A stretch of DNA of 64,000 bases from Paractinoplanes bogorensis (GCF_018829635.1 NZ_JAHKKG010000002.1:434001-498000); one strand, 5' to 3'; positions 33,496 to 45,284 are shown, counted from the first letter of the stretch. Made by a program: numbers and translations. Notes: a model not told the origin generated them from the sequence alone.

Positions 33496-34392
33496 ATGAC
33501 TCTTGCCGATGACGCCATCACGTGGTTCGACCACAATGCCCGCGATCTGCCCTGGCGGCAGCCCGACACCACCGCCTGGGGCGTGCTGGTGAGCGAGGTG
33601 ATGCTCCAGCAGACCCCGGTCGTACGGGTGGAGCCCGCCTGGCGCTCCTGGATGACCCGCTGGCCCACCCCGGCCGACCTGGCCGCCGACCCGCCGTCCG
33701 AGGCGATCCGCATGTGGGGACGGCTCGGCTACCCGCGCCGGGCGATGCGTCTGCACGCCTGCGCGGTGGCCATGGTCGAGCGGCACGGCGGGCAGGTGCC
33801 GTCCGATCTCGATCAGTTGCTGGCGCTGCCGGGGGTGGGCACCTATACCGGGCGGGCGGTGGCGACCTTCGCGTACGGGCAACGCCACCCCGTGGTCGAC
33901 ACGAACGTCCGCCGGGTGGTGTCGAGGGCCGTCGAGGGCAAGCCGGACGCCGGGCCCAACACGACCGCGGCCGACCTGGTCGCGATGGCCGAACTGCTGC
34001 CTTTCGAGCCGGCGCGTGCGGCCCGGGCGAGCATCGCGTTCATGGAACTCGGCGCGCTCGTCTGCGTGGCCCGCTCACCCCGCTGTCACGAGTGCCCGTT
34101 CGAGGCGGTCTGCGCGTGGCGGCTCAACGGGTCGCCCGCGCTCGAGGGGCCCAGTCGCAAGCCGCAGCGGTACGCGGGCACCGATCGCCAGGTGCGCGGG
34201 CTGCTGCTCGAGGTGCTGCGGCACGCGACCGCGCCGGTTCCGCGGCAGCGGCTCGACTCGGTGTGGAACGACGACGTGCAGCGGGCCCGGGCGCTCGCCG
34301 GACTGATCGAGGACGGGCTGGTCGAGCCGCTGAGCGAGGACGTCTTCGTGCTCGCCGGCGACGGTCCCCGCGTGTCGCCGCAAGCTCTCTGA
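33496..34392 (+). CDS. mutY: A/G-specific adenine DNA glycosylase
   Basis: 298 aa from ATG 33496. It removes adenine mispaired with 8-oxoguanine. The Glu of SEVMLQQTPVVRV, the helix-hairpin-helix LPGVGTYTGRAVATF, the catalytic Asp in VVDTNVRRVVSRAV, and the 4Fe-4S cluster CVARSPRCHECPFEAVC (spacing C-x6-C-x2-C-x5-C) are all present. The C-terminal 8-oxoG-recognition part is short, as is usual in actinobacteria. Confidence 0.95.
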   Translation: MTLADDAITWFDHNARDLPWRQPDTTAWGVLVSEVMLQQTPVVRVEPAWRSWMTRWPTPADLAADPPSEAIRMWGRLGYPRRAMRLHACAVAMVERHGGQVPSDLDQLLALPGVGTYTGRAVATFAYGQRHPVVDTNVRRVVSRAVEGKPDAGPNTTAADLVAMAELLPFEPARAARASIAFMELGALVCVARSPRCHECPFEAVCAWRLNGSPALEGPSRKPQRYAGTDRQVRGLLLEVLRHATAPVPRQRLDSVWNDDVQRARALAGLIEDGLVEPLSEDVFVLAGDGPRVSPQAL

Positions 34393-34426
34393 CACCCCTG
34401 GCCTTCCCTCGGGCTTGCCTCTATGG

Positions 34427-34440
34427 TGAACGCTAACATC
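34427..34440. promoter_or_regulatory. putative LacI-type operator before the arabinan genes
   Basis: On the minus strand TGTTAGCGTTCA, a near-palindrome resembling the TGTTAGCGCTAACA class of sites bound by LacI-family regulators of pentose-polymer genes in actinobacteria (from memory, so treat as a hypothesis). It sits just after a -10-like TATGGT (34422-34427), where a repressor would act. The leader to the GH51 start is about 105 nt. Confidence 0.4.
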
Positions 34441-34541
34441 GACCACTCTCACGTAGACGCACGCTCTTTGCTGCGGCAATGGATCCACCGCCCACGCGGC
34501 TAGAAGGCGAGTGTTTGCGCGAACAAGGGAGGAAATCCCTC

Positions 34542-37007
34542 GTGGCCCGCTTCCGAACCGTCGGCGCTCTGATCGCCCTCCTTGTCGCGGCGGCCCCACC
34601 GGCCGCCGTCGCCGCCCCGACACCCGACTACACGATCACGGTGAACTCGTCCGCCAACGGCCCGGCGATCGACGACAAGATGTACGGCGTCTTCTTCGAG
34701 GACATCAACTACGCGGCCGACGGCGGCCTCTACGCCGAACTGGTCCGCAACCGCTCCTTCGAGTTCCAGGCCGCCGACAACCGTGCCTACACCGGCCTGA
34801 CCGGCTGGACCACGACCGGCACCACCGTCAACGACGACTTCCGTTTGAACGAGCGCAACCGCACCTATCTGCAATTGACCGGTCCGGGCAGCGTCACCAA
34901 CGCCGGCTACAACAGCGGCGTCGCGGTCACGCGGAACGCCGCCTACGACTTCTCGATCTGGGCCCGCTCCGACTCCGCCTCGCCGCTGACGATCTCGCTG
35001 ACCAGGGCCGACGGCACCGCGCTGGCCACCCCCATCAAGATCAACGTCAAGAGCAACACCTGGTCCCGGTACGCGGGCAGCCTGCGCGCCACCAGCACCA
35101 GCGACGCCGGCCGCCTGACGGTGTCGAGCGGCGGCTCGGGCACGCTCCGGCTCGACATGGTGTCGCTGATCCCGCGCGACACCTACAAGGGCCACGGCCT
35201 GCGCAAGGACCTGGCCGAGAAGGTCGCCGCCCTGCGCCCCGGCTTCGTCCGCTTCCCCGGCGGGTGCCTGGTCAACACCGGCAGCCACTACGCGTACGAC
35301 GCCGCCTCGAACTTCCCCCGGGCCCGCTCCTACCAGTGGAAGGACACGGTCGGCCCGGTCGAGACGAGGCCGGCCAACGCCAACTTCTGGGGTTACAACC
35401 AGAGCTACGGGCTCGGCTATTACGAGTACTTCCAGTTCAGTGAGGACATCGGCGCCGCCCCGCTGCCGGTCGTGCCGGCCCTGGTCACCGGCTGCGGGCA
35501 GAACCGGGCGACGGACGATCCGGCCCTGCTGCAGCGGCACATCCAGGACACGCTCGACCTGATCGAGTTCGCCAACGGCCCGGCCACCTCGACCTGGGGC
35601 AAACTGCGGGCGCAGATGGGCCACCCGAAGCCGTTCGGGCTGACCATGGTGGCCGTCGGCAACGAGGAGAACCTGCCCGAGGAGTACTTCGCCAACTTCC
35701 TGAAGTTCCGCGACGCGATCAAGGCGAAGTACCCGGCCATCACGGTGATCAGCAACTCCGGGCCGGACGACATGGGCGTCACGTTCGACAACCTGTGGGC
35801 CAAGAACCGGGCGGCCGGCACCGACATGGTCGACGAGCACTACTACAACAGCCCGAACTGGTTCCTGCAGAACAACGAGCGCTACGACGCGTACGACCGC
35901 AGTGGTCCCAAGGTCTTCCTCGGCGAGTACGCCTCCCAGGACGCGAAGTTCTCCAACTCGCTGGCCGAGGCGGCCTACATGACCGGGCTCGAGCGCAACG
36001 CCGACGTGGTCAAGATGGCCTCGTACGCGCCGCTGTTCGCCAACATCGACAACGTGCAGTGGCGGCCCGACCTGATCTGGTTCGACAACGACGAGTCGTG
36101 GGGCTCGACCAGCTATCAGATGCAGAAGCTGTTCATGACCAACGTGGGCGACCGGGTCGTGCCGTCCTCGGTGACGGGTGGACGGGTCGTGCAGCCGCAG
36201 CCGATCACCGGACGGGTGGGGCTGTCGACGTGGCGTACGGCCGCCCGATACTCCGACTTCCAGGTCACCGCGACGGACGGCACGGTGCTGGTCGACGGGA
36301 CCTTCGACGGGTGGACACCGGTGGCCGGCCGCGGCAATTGGGCGGTCACCGGCGGGGCGTACGCGCAAACCGACGTCGCGGCCGAGAACACGATGGTCGC
36401 GGCGGCCACGAACATCACCGCGACCGACTACGACATCAGCGTCAAGGCCACCAAGACGGCCGGCGACGAGGGCTTCCTGATCCCGTTCGGCATCAAGGAT
36501 TCGGGCACCTGGTACTGGTGGAACCTCGGCGGCTGGAACAACACCCAGGGCGCGATCGAGAAGGCCACCGGGTCCGCCGCGGCCAAGGAGCAGCTGCTCA
36601 CCCGGCCCGACACGGTCACCACGGGCCAGACCTACGACCTGCGGATCCAGGTACGCGGCACCAAGGTCACCCTGATCCGCGACGGCGAGGTGTGGGGCTC
36701 GTTCGACGACAACGCGGTCACCGAGCCGTTCGCCCAGGTCGTCACCCGCGACGCGCGCGCCGGCGAGTTGATCGTCAAGGTTGTCAACGCCTCGGCCGAA
36801 CCCGCCCTCACGAAGGTCGACCTCGGCGGACTACGCGTGGCCCCGACCGGACGCATGACCGTCCTCGTGGGCGACCCGGGCGAGCAGAACACCCGGTCGG
36901 CCGAGCCGATCCTGCCGGTCACCTCCACTGTGCGCGGGCTCGGCTCGACCTTCACCCGCGAATTCCCGGCCGGCTCGGTCACCTTCCTGCGTTTGGAGAT
37001 CCGATGA
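34542..37007 (+). CDS. secreted GH51 alpha-L-arabinofuranosidase, multidomain
   Basis: 821 aa from GTG 34542 (VARFRTVGALIALL), with GGGAGGAA 7 nt upstream. The signal peptide ends near AVAAPT. A CBM4/9-like sandwich (about residues 60-195) is inserted into the family's N-terminal region. The catalytic barrel has acid/base Glu375 in VGNEENLPE and nucleophile Glu462 in FLGEYASQ. A LamG/DUF1080-like sandwich (FDGWTPVAGRGNWAVTGG...) lies about residues 585-750, before the family's C-terminal beta domain. It releases arabinose from arabinan or arabinoxylan outside the cell. The stop overlaps the GH43 start. Confidence 0.92.
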   Translation: MARFRTVGALIALLVAAAPPAAVAAPTPDYTITVNSSANGPAIDDKMYGVFFEDINYAADGGLYAELVRNRSFEFQAADNRAYTGLTGWTTTGTTVNDDFRLNERNRTYLQLTGPGSVTNAGYNSGVAVTRNAAYDFSIWARSDSASPLTISLTRADGTALATPIKINVKSNTWSRYAGSLRATSTSDAGRLTVSSGGSGTLRLDMVSLIPRDTYKGHGLRKDLAEKVAALRPGFVRFPGGCLVNTGSHYAYDAASNFPRARSYQWKDTVGPVETRPANANFWGYNQSYGLGYYEYFQFSEDIGAAPLPVVPALVTGCGQNRATDDPALLQRHIQDTLDLIEFANGPATSTWGKLRAQMGHPKPFGLTMVAVGNEENLPEEYFANFLKFRDAIKAKYPAITVISNSGPDDMGVTFDNLWAKNRAAGTDMVDEHYYNSPNWFLQNNERYDAYDRSGPKVFLGEYASQDAKFSNSLAEAAYMTGLERNADVVKMASYAPLFANIDNVQWRPDLIWFDNDESWGSTSYQMQKLFMTNVGDRVVPSSVTGGRVVQPQPITGRVGLSTWRTAARYSDFQVTATDGTVLVDGTFDGWTPVAGRGNWAVTGGAYAQTDVAAENTMVAAATNITATDYDISVKATKTAGDEGFLIPFGIKDSGTWYWWNLGGWNNTQGAIEKATGSAAAKEQLLTRPDTVTTGQTYDLRIQVRGTKVTLIRDGEVWGSFDDNAVTEPFAQVVTRDARAGELIVKVVNASAEPALTKVDLGGLRVAPTGRMTVLVGDPGEQNTRSAEPILPVTSTVRGLGSTFTREFPAGSVTFLRLEIR

Positions 37008-38380
37008 AGAGGCGCACCCTGCTGGCCACCGCGGCCGGCGCGAGTGTCGCGGGGCTGTCCGGGGCCGGTACCGCGAAGGCCGCCGAACCCCGCACCGATG
37101 CCGAGATCTACGGCGTGCCGACCGTTCAACCGCTGGTCACGCAGCGGGCCGACCCGTTCATCACGCCGCGTACGGCCGGGATGTACTACTTCACCGGCTC
37201 GGTACCCGAATACGACCGGATCGCCCTGCGCGGCGCCTCCACCCTGGCCGGACTGTCCGGCGCGGCCGAGACGGTGATCTGGCGGCGCCCGGCGAGCGGC
37301 CCGATGGCCGGGCACATCTGGGCGCCGGAGCTGCACCGGATCGACGGCAAGTGGTACGTCTACTTCGCGGCCGGCGACTCCGACGACGTTTTCCGCATCC
37401 GCACCTACGTGCTCGAGTCGCCGTTGGCCGACCCGCTCGACGCGAGTGGCTGGCAGCTCAAGGCGAAGCTGATGACCGAGTGGGACGGGTTCACGCTGGA
37501 CGCGACGACCTTCGCGCATCGAGGCCGGCGCTACCTGGTGTGGGCGCAGAGCGAGCCCGAGATCGCGGTCAACACCAGCCTCTACATCGCCCGGATGGGC
37601 ACCCCGTGGTCACTGGCCACCAAGCCGACCCGGATCACCACGCCGACCCGCGACTGGGAGATCCAGGGGTTCCGGGTCAACGAGGGGCCGGCCGTGCTGA
37701 TCCGTAACGGGCGGGTGTTCCTGACCTTCTCGGCCAGCGCGACCGACGCCCGCTACGCCATGGGCCTGCTCACCGCGGACACATCCGCCGACCTGCTGCG
37801 CCGGGAGTCGTGGGTGAAGACGCCCGACCCGATCTTCGTGACGTCGGCCGCGACCGCCCGCTACGGACCGGGGCACAACTCGTTCACGGTGGCCGAGGAC
37901 GGGCGTACGGACGTGCTGGTCTACCACGCCCGCGACTACCGCGACATCACCGGCGATCCGCTCTACGACCCGAACCGGCACGCGCGGGTCCAGCGGCTCT
38001 ACTGGCATCCGGACGGGACGCCGCTCTTCGGCATCCCGGTGGGCGACGGCGGCCCGATCGTGCGCCTTTCCCCCACCGACAAACCCGATTATTTCGTACG
38101 CCACCAGGACGGCTCGCTCGTGGTGCAACACACGCCGCACGACCTGGCGGCCACCCAGTTCCGCTTCGAGGCCCGGCCCGACGGCACCGAGGTGCTGCGC
38201 TCGGTCGACCACCCCGACCAGTTCGTGGGGGCCGGGCTACGGCTGGACACAACCCCTTTGCCCGTACGCCGTGAGACCGCTCGGACCGGCATCAAACTGC
38301 GCACGGAAGGCGGCTACCTGCGGGTCAGCGGCTCGACCGTCTCGATCGGCTCCACCGGGACCGTCTTCCGCCTGAGCTGA
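37004..38380 (+). CDS. secreted GH43 family glycosidase (arabinofuranosidase-like)
   Basis: 458 aa, ATGA overlap with the GH51 gene. The signal KRRTLLATAAGASVAGLSG has a twin-Arg and looks Tat-type. The five-bladed propeller opens with RADPFITPRTAGMYYFTGS (first catalytic Asp) and continues with HIWAPELHRIDGKWYVYFAA and WEIQGFRVNEGPAVL (acid Glu). A C-terminal beta-trefoil AbfB-like domain (about 345-458, YFVRHQDGSLVVQHTPH) would bind arabinose side chains. It acts together with the GH51 enzyme on arabinose-containing polymers. Confidence 0.9.
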   Translation: MKRRTLLATAAGASVAGLSGAGTAKAAEPRTDAEIYGVPTVQPLVTQRADPFITPRTAGMYYFTGSVPEYDRIALRGASTLAGLSGAAETVIWRRPASGPMAGHIWAPELHRIDGKWYVYFAAGDSDDVFRIRTYVLESPLADPLDASGWQLKAKLMTEWDGFTLDATTFAHRGRRYLVWAQSEPEIAVNTSLYIARMGTPWSLATKPTRITTPTRDWEIQGFRVNEGPAVLIRNGRVFLTFSASATDARYAMGLLTADTSADLLRRESWVKTPDPIFVTSAATARYGPGHNSFTVAEDGRTDVLVYHARDYRDITGDPLYDPNRHARVQRLYWHPDGTPLFGIPVGDGGPIVRLSPTDKPDYFVRHQDGSLVVQHTPHDLAATQFRFEARPDGTEVLRSVDHPDQFVGAGLRLDTTPLPVRRETARTGIKLRTEGGYLRVSGSTVSIGSTGTVFRLS

Positions 38381-38443
38381 CTTCGTCCACCGAACGACGC
38401 CCGCCGCCGTCGCCCCCACCGCGCGGCGGGTAACCGAAAAGGG

Positions 38444-38474
38444 AACGGCCCGGCTGCTCAGCAGCCGGGCCGTT
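38444..38474. terminator. bidirectional hairpin terminator
   Basis: Perfect 15-bp inverted repeat AACGGCCCGGCTGCT with the complementary arm AGCAGCCGGGCCGTT, essentially no loop beyond the tip, between the GH43 stop and the clpC stop. It should stop transcription from both sides. Confidence 0.85.
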
Positions 38475-38492
38475 CTCAGTGCATTTAGCGGC

Positions 38493-41015
<2,523 letters not shown>

Positions 41016-41245
41016 GCCCTCGTGCTCCTCACGTGCCGTGCGCCAATAGTCTGGCGGGGCCAGCGCACGGGCATCGGTGATACCCGTACTCGTAACTCTA
41101 TCGCCGCCGGGTGGTCTTGCTGGGTCCTCGCGGCCCCTTGAAACCTTCCGCAACGTTGATTTAGCCAACTTCGCACGCTCAGAGCCTGTTCCCCCAGCCG
41201 AACGGCTACGCGGACAGCGAAATCGCGAACCCGGCGTCCACAGCC

Positions 41246-41276
41246 TGTGGACAACGTTGTCCCCACCTGTGGATAA
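41246..41276. promoter_or_regulatory. DnaA-box cluster upstream of clpC
   Basis: TGTGGACAA (41246-41254) and TGTGGATAA (41268-41276) are perfect reverse complements of the actinobacterial boxes TTGTCCACA and TTATCCACA. Between them, TTGTCCCCA (41257-41265) is one mismatch off and in the opposite direction. Three boxes in 31 bp are unlikely by chance in such GC-rich DNA. Confidence 0.6.
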
Positions 41277-41328
41277 CCCTACGGTGGCAACCCGAAGCTC
41301 CACCGAAAAAGCAGGGGACTGTGTCATA

Positions 41329-41494
41329 GCGTCGCTTCGCGCCGCGGGCGGGCGCCTTGTAACCGACGAGGGGACGCGCTGCTACATGGCGTCGCTTCGC
41401 TCCGCAGGCGTTCGCCTTGTAACCGACGAGAGGGCGCGCCGGTCGCAGCGACTGCAAACCCCGCAGTCGTTGCGACCGGTGCGCCCTCTCGTCG
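41329..41494. repeat. two 42-bp direct repeats ending in a 32-bp stem hairpin
   Basis: Direct repeats 41329-41370 and 41389-41430 (38 of 42 identical, period 60) end in CGACGAG. From there, 41424-41455 pairs with 41463-41494 to form a 32-bp stem with a 7-nt loop AAACCCC; the only two imperfect positions are G-T in plus-strand sense, so the RNA would pair fully with G-U. The right arm (CAGTCGTTGCGACCGG) resembles the stop region of the adjacent lsr2 gene (CAGTTGCGACCCGG). Confidence 0.8.
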
Positions 41495-41522
41495 GCGGCG
41501 ACCGCAGTATGTCCTGTTCGGG

Positions 41523-41879
41523 TCAGTTGCGACCCGGTCCCTTCGCGTGGAACTCGTCCACGATCTCCTGCGGGATCCGGCCCCGGTCGGAGATGTCCTT
41601 GCCGGCCTTCTTGGCCCACTCCCGGATCGCCTTGTTCTGCTCCCGATCGGCGGTCGCGCCGCCCCGGCCGCGAGCGGCCCGGCCGCCCACGACGACGCCG
41701 CCCCGAGCGACCTTGGAACCGGCCACCACATAGGGGTCGAAGAGCTCCCGCAATTTGGTGGCGTTGGACTCCGAGAGATCGATCTCGTACTGAATCCCGT
41801 CGAGGGCGAACTTCACCGTCTCGTCGGCGTCGCCCCCGTCGATGTCATCGACCAACTTGTGAATGATCTGCTTGGCCAC
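41523..41879 (-). CDS. lsr2: nucleoid-associated protein Lsr2
   Basis: 118 aa from GTG 41879 (VAKQIIHKLVDDIDGG), with GGGAGGA upstream. The N-terminal dimerisation part (residues 1-60) precedes a Gly/Arg-rich linker and the C-terminal DNA-binding domain with the AT-hook-like RGR (KDISDRGRIPQEIVDEF). It is an H-NS-like silencer that binds AT-rich DNA, so it may repress the lower-GC segments. Located as in mycobacteria between clpC and lysS. Confidence 0.96.
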   Translation of the reverse strand: MAKQIIHKLVDDIDGGDADETVKFALDGIQYEIDLSESNATKLRELFDPYVVAGSKVARGGVVVGGRAARGRGGATADREQNKAIREWAKKAGKDISDRGRIPQEIVDEFHAKGPGRN

Positions 41880-41926
41880 GCGGCGTAATCCTCCCGAACA
41901 CAGGTTCTCCCCACAGCAACGCACAG

Positions 41927-41957
41927 ACAATAACGCCAAGGCGCAGTCGTCCGTCAA
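41927..41957 (-). promoter_or_regulatory. lsr2 promoter
   Basis: Minus-strand -35 TTGACG (41957-41952), 18-19-nt spacer, -10 TTATTGT (about 41933-41927). The leader to the GTG is about 40 nt. The surrounding bases are more AT-rich than average. Confidence 0.55.
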
Positions 41958-42067
41958 TGGCGGTCGGAACATTTCCGGGTTTTGAATGCTCTACTGTTGT
42001 TCTTCCGCCATACCGGCCCCGAACTTACCCGCCCGCGCCTTACCGGGAGTGACTTTCCGGCGCCGAC

Positions 42068-43576
42068 TTACTCCGGCCGGACGAGCGGGAAGAGGATCGT
42101 TTCCCGAATGCCGAGGCCGGTGAGCGCCATCAAGAGCCGGTCGATTCCCATTCCCATGCCACCGCTCGGCGGCATTCCGTACTCCATGGCCCGCAGGAAA
42201 TCCTCGTCCAGCTGCATCGCCTCGGCATCGCCGCCGGCCGCCAGCAACGACTGGGCCAGCAGCCGGTCGCGCTGGACCACCGGGTCGACCAGCTCGGAAT
42301 AGGCGGTGGCCAGCTCGAAGCCCCGCACGTAGAGATCCCACTTCTCGGTGAGCCCGGCCGTTTCGCGGTGGGCCCGGGTCAGCGGGGCCGTCTCTTCGGG
42401 ATAATCCCGTACAAAAGTCGGCTCCTGGAGGGTGTGCTGGACCAGGTGCTCGAAGAGTTCCTCGACGAGCTTGCCCGGACCCCACTTCGGATCGACGGAA
42501 AGGTCGTGCTTTTCGGCATAACGCGTCAGTTGCGAGATATCGGTGGACGGCGTCACTTCTTCGCCGAGCGCGTCGGAGAGCGATCCATAGAGCGTGACCG
42601 TCGCCCACTCGCCGCCGAGATCCAACTCGGTGCCGTCGAAGTGCGTCACCACGTGTGATCCGGTGACTGCGAAGGCGGCTTCCTGAATCCACTCACGGGT
42701 CTGCTGTTGCATGACGTTGTAGTCCGCATACGCCTGGTAGGCCTCGAGCATCGCGAACTCCGGCGAGTGCGTCGAGTCCATACCCTCATTGCGGAAGTTG
42801 CGGTTGATCTCGAAGACGCGGTCGATGCCACCGACGACGGCGCGCTTCAAAAACAGCTCGGGCGCGATTCGCAGATAGAGATCGGTATCGAGAGCGTTGC
42901 TGTGCGTCACAAACGGCCGGGCGGTCGCGCCACCGTGCAGCAACTGCAACATTGGCGTTTCCACCTCGAGATAATCGCGGCGGAACAACGATTCCCGAAG
43001 ACTGCGCACCACCGTGGCCCGGGTGCGAACGGTGTCGCGGGCCTGCGGGCGGACGATCAGATCGACGTATCGCTGACGCACCCGCGTCTCTTCGGAAAGC
43101 GGCTTGTGCGCCACCGGAAGCGGCCGCAGGGCCTTGGCGCTCATCGCCCACGAATCGGCCAGCACGGACAGCTCGCCGCGCCGGCTGGTGATCACCTCAC
43201 CGGTGATCGAGACGATGTCGCCCAGGTCGACGAGCTGCTTCCAGTCGGTCAGCCGGGCCTCGCCGACCTTGTCGAGCGAGAGCATGGCCTGCAGCTCGGT
43301 GCCGTCGCCGTCGCGCAGGGTGGCGAAGCACAGCTTGCCGCCGTTGCGGATGAAGATGATCCGGCCGGTGATCGACGCCGTGTCGCCCGACGCCGTGTCG
43401 ATGGCGAGCTCGGCGTACTGCTCGCGGACCTGCTTCAGCGTCACCGTCCGGGGGACGGTCACCGGATAGGGGGACACCCCTTCGGCGAGCATCCGGTCCC
43501 GCTTCGACCGGCGGACCCGCATCTGCTCGGGAAGGTCCTCGGCGGGATCAGGGGCGGGCACATTCTGCTCGGTCAC
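42068..43576 (-). CDS. lysS: lysyl-tRNA synthetase (class II)
   Basis: 502 aa, complete. OB-fold tRNA anticodon-binding domain (residues about 70-175, [20 protein letters not shown]), then the class II catalytic core: motif 1 (FLEVETPML type, here [13 protein letters not shown]), motif 2 ([20 protein letters not shown]), motif 3 ([15 protein letters not shown]). Charges tRNA-Lys. The minus-strand block continues from coaX 39 bp upstream to lsr2 188 bp downstream. Confidence 0.97.
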   Translation of the reverse strand: MTEQNVPAPDPAEDLPEQMRVRRSKRDRMLAEGVSPYPVTVPRTVTLKQVREQYAELAIDTASGDTASITGRIIFIRNGGKLCFATLRDGDGTELQAMLSLDKVGEARLTDWKQLVDLGDIVSITGEVITSRRGELSVLADSWAMSAKALRPLPVAHKPLSEETRVRQRYVDLIVRPQARDTVRTRATVVRSLRESLFRRDYLEVETPMLQLLHGGATARPFVTHSNALDTDLYLRIAPELFLKRAVVGGIDRVFEINRNFRNEGMDSTHSPEFAMLEAYQAYADYNVMQQQTREWIQEAAFAVTGSHVVTHFDGTELDLGGEWATVTLYGSLSDALGEEVTPSTDISQLTRYAEKHDLSVDPKWGPGKLVEELFEHLVQHTLQEPTFVRDYPEETAPLTRAHRETAGLTEKWDLYVRGFELATAYSELVDPVVQRDRLLAQSLLAAGGDAEAMQLDEDFLRAMEYGMPPSGGMGMGIDRLLMALTGLGIRETILFPLVRPE

Positions 43577-43615
43577 GTCACGACTCTCTGTACAGATGGA
43601 TAGGGCCGCTAAAGC

Positions 43616-44389
43616 CTACTCAGCAGCCCGGGTGACGTTCCGCTCATATACCATCCGCAGCCCGATCAGCGTGATCATCGGCTCGTGCGCGGTGATCGTG
43701 CGGCACTCGTCCTTGACCAGCCAGGCCAGTCCACCGGTGGCGATGACCGCCTTGACCGGGCCGATCTCGTCGATCATGCGCGAGACGATGCCGTCGACCT
43801 GGCCGGCGAACCCGAAGTACATGCCCGACTGCAGGCACTCCACCGTGTTCTTGCCGATCACCGACTTGGGCTTGGCCGGCTCGACCTTGCGCAGCTGGGC
43901 CGCACGGGCGGCCAGCGCGTCGAACGAGATCTCGATGCCGGGCGCGAAGGCGCCGCCCAGGAACTCGCCCTTCTCGCTGATCACGTCGAAGTTGGTGGTG
44001 GTGCCGAAGTCGACCACGATCGACGGACCGCCGTAGAGGGCGTGCGCGGCCAGGGTGTTGACCACCCGGTCGGCCCCGACCTCCTTGGGGTTGTCGATGG
44101 CCAGCTGCACGCCGGTCTTGACCCCCGGTTCGACGACCACGTTGGGCAGGTCGCCGTAGTAGCGCGCCAGCATCGTGCGCAGGCTCCGCAGGGCGGCCGG
44201 CACGGTCGAGCAGGCCGCCACGCCGGTGATCTCCACCGCGTCGCCGGCCAGCAGGCCGCGGAACATCAGCCCGAGCTCGTCCGCCGTGGACCGGGCGTCG
44301 GTCTTGATCCGCCAGTTGTGCACGAGCTTGTCGCCGTCGAAGGTCGCCAGCACCGTGTTCGTGTTGCCGATGTCGATGCAGAGCAGCAC
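43616..44389 (-). CDS. coaX: type III pantothenate kinase
   Basis: 257 aa ASKHA kinase: MLLCIDIGNTNTVLATFDGD phosphate motif, VGADRVVNTLAAH, DFGTTTNFDVI and the adenosine motif VIATGGLAWL. It phosphorylates pantothenate in CoA synthesis, is insensitive to CoA feedback and needs K+ or NH4+. It is encoded with panC (4 genes away) and the nadB-nadC pair, 27 bp downstream of nadC. Confidence 0.95.
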   Translation of the reverse strand: MLLCIDIGNTNTVLATFDGDKLVHNWRIKTDARSTADELGLMFRGLLAGDAVEITGVAACSTVPAALRSLRTMLARYYGDLPNVVVEPGVKTGVQLAIDNPKEVGADRVVNTLAAHALYGGPSIVVDFGTTTNFDVISEKGEFLGGAFAPGIEISFDALAARAAQLRKVEPAKPKSVIGKNTVECLQSGMYFGFAGQVDGIVSRMIDEIGPVKAVIATGGLAWLVKDECRTITAHEPMITLIGLRMVYERNVTRAAE

Positions 44390-44416
44390 GGGTAACCCTT
44401 CTTCGGGCCCCGGCGA

Positions 44417-45268
44417 TCAGCGGGGGCGCAGGTCCATGGCTATGTCGAGAATGGGGGACGAGTGGGTCAGACCGCCGACCGACAGGTAGTCGACGCCGGT
44501 CGCGGCGTAATCCGAGACTGTCTCCAAGCGTAGGTTGCCCGTCGCCTCGAGCTCGGCCCGGTCACCCACCTCGGCCACGATCTCGCGCAGCTGGTCGGGT
44601 GTCATGTTGTCGCACAGCAGGAAGGTCGCGCCCGCCTCGACCGCCTCGACCGCCTCGGCCTTGGTCTCGACCTCGACCTGCACCGGGATCTCGGGGAACT
44701 TCTCGCGCACCAGCCGGAAGGCGGCCGTGATGCTGCCCGCGGCCAGCTTGTGGTTGTCCTTGATCATGGCGACGTCGTAGAGGCCCATGCGCTTGTTGGT
44801 GCCGCCACCTACCCGTACGGCATATTTCTCGAGGTAGCGCAGGCCGGGCGTGGTCTTGCGAGTGTCCAGCACGGTGGCCTTGGTGCCGGCCAGGGCGTCG
44901 GCCCAGCGCCGGGTGTGGGTGGCCACTCCGGACATCCGGCTGATCAGGTTGAGCGCCGTGCGCTCGCCGGTCAGCAGCGCCCGGGTCGGGCCGGTGATCA
45001 CGGCCAGCACGTCGCCGCGCTTGACCCGGTCGCCCTCGCCCACACTCTGCTCGAAACTGGCCTGATGGCCCGACGTGTCGTTGAAGACGATCGCGGCCAC
45101 CGGCAGCCCGGCCACCACGCCGTCGGCCCGCGCGACCAGCTCGGCCGTGTCGACCTGGTCGGCCGGGATAGTCGCCTCGCTGGTCACGTCGTGCGCCGGA
45201 GAGCCGAGGTCCTCGGCCAGCGCGGTGCGGACGATCAGTTCCACCTCGGCGACGTCGAGCTCGTTCAT
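44417..45268 (-). CDS. nadC: nicotinate-nucleotide pyrophosphorylase (quinolinate phosphoribosyltransferase)
   Basis: 283 aa from ATG 45268 (MNELDVAEVELIVRTALAED). It converts quinolinate and PRPP to nicotinate mononucleotide. Key stretches are ERTALNLISRMSGVATHTRR, LDTRKTTPGLRYLEKYAV, GLYDVAMIKDNH and the C-terminal YAATGVDYLSVGGLTHS. It starts 16 bp after nadB. The nadA gene, which should make quinolinate together with nadB, is not in the window. Confidence 0.96.
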   Translation of the reverse strand: MNELDVAEVELIVRTALAEDLGSPAHDVTSEATIPADQVDTAELVARADGVVAGLPVAAIVFNDTSGHQASFEQSVGEGDRVKRGDVLAVITGPTRALLTGERTALNLISRMSGVATHTRRWADALAGTKATVLDTRKTTPGLRYLEKYAVRVGGGTNKRMGLYDVAMIKDNHKLAAGSITAAFRLVREKFPEIPVQVEVETKAEAVEAVEAGATFLLCDNMTPDQLREIVAEVGDRAELEATGNLRLETVSDYAATGVDYLSVGGLTHSSPILDIAMDLRPR

Positions 45269-45284
45269 GGTTCCCCCTGTGTGA

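Larger units (their letters stand above)
41016..41522. other. 507-bp clpC upstream / lsr2 downstream region
   Basis: No gene. From left to right: the clpC leader and promoter zone (about 41016-41230), a DnaA-box cluster (41246-41276), then two 42-bp direct repeats and a 32-bp stem hairpin (41329-41494). A GC-poor spot CACCGAAAAAGCAG (41301-41314) may belong to the clpC promoter. The clpC leader is likely long. Confidence 0.5.
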
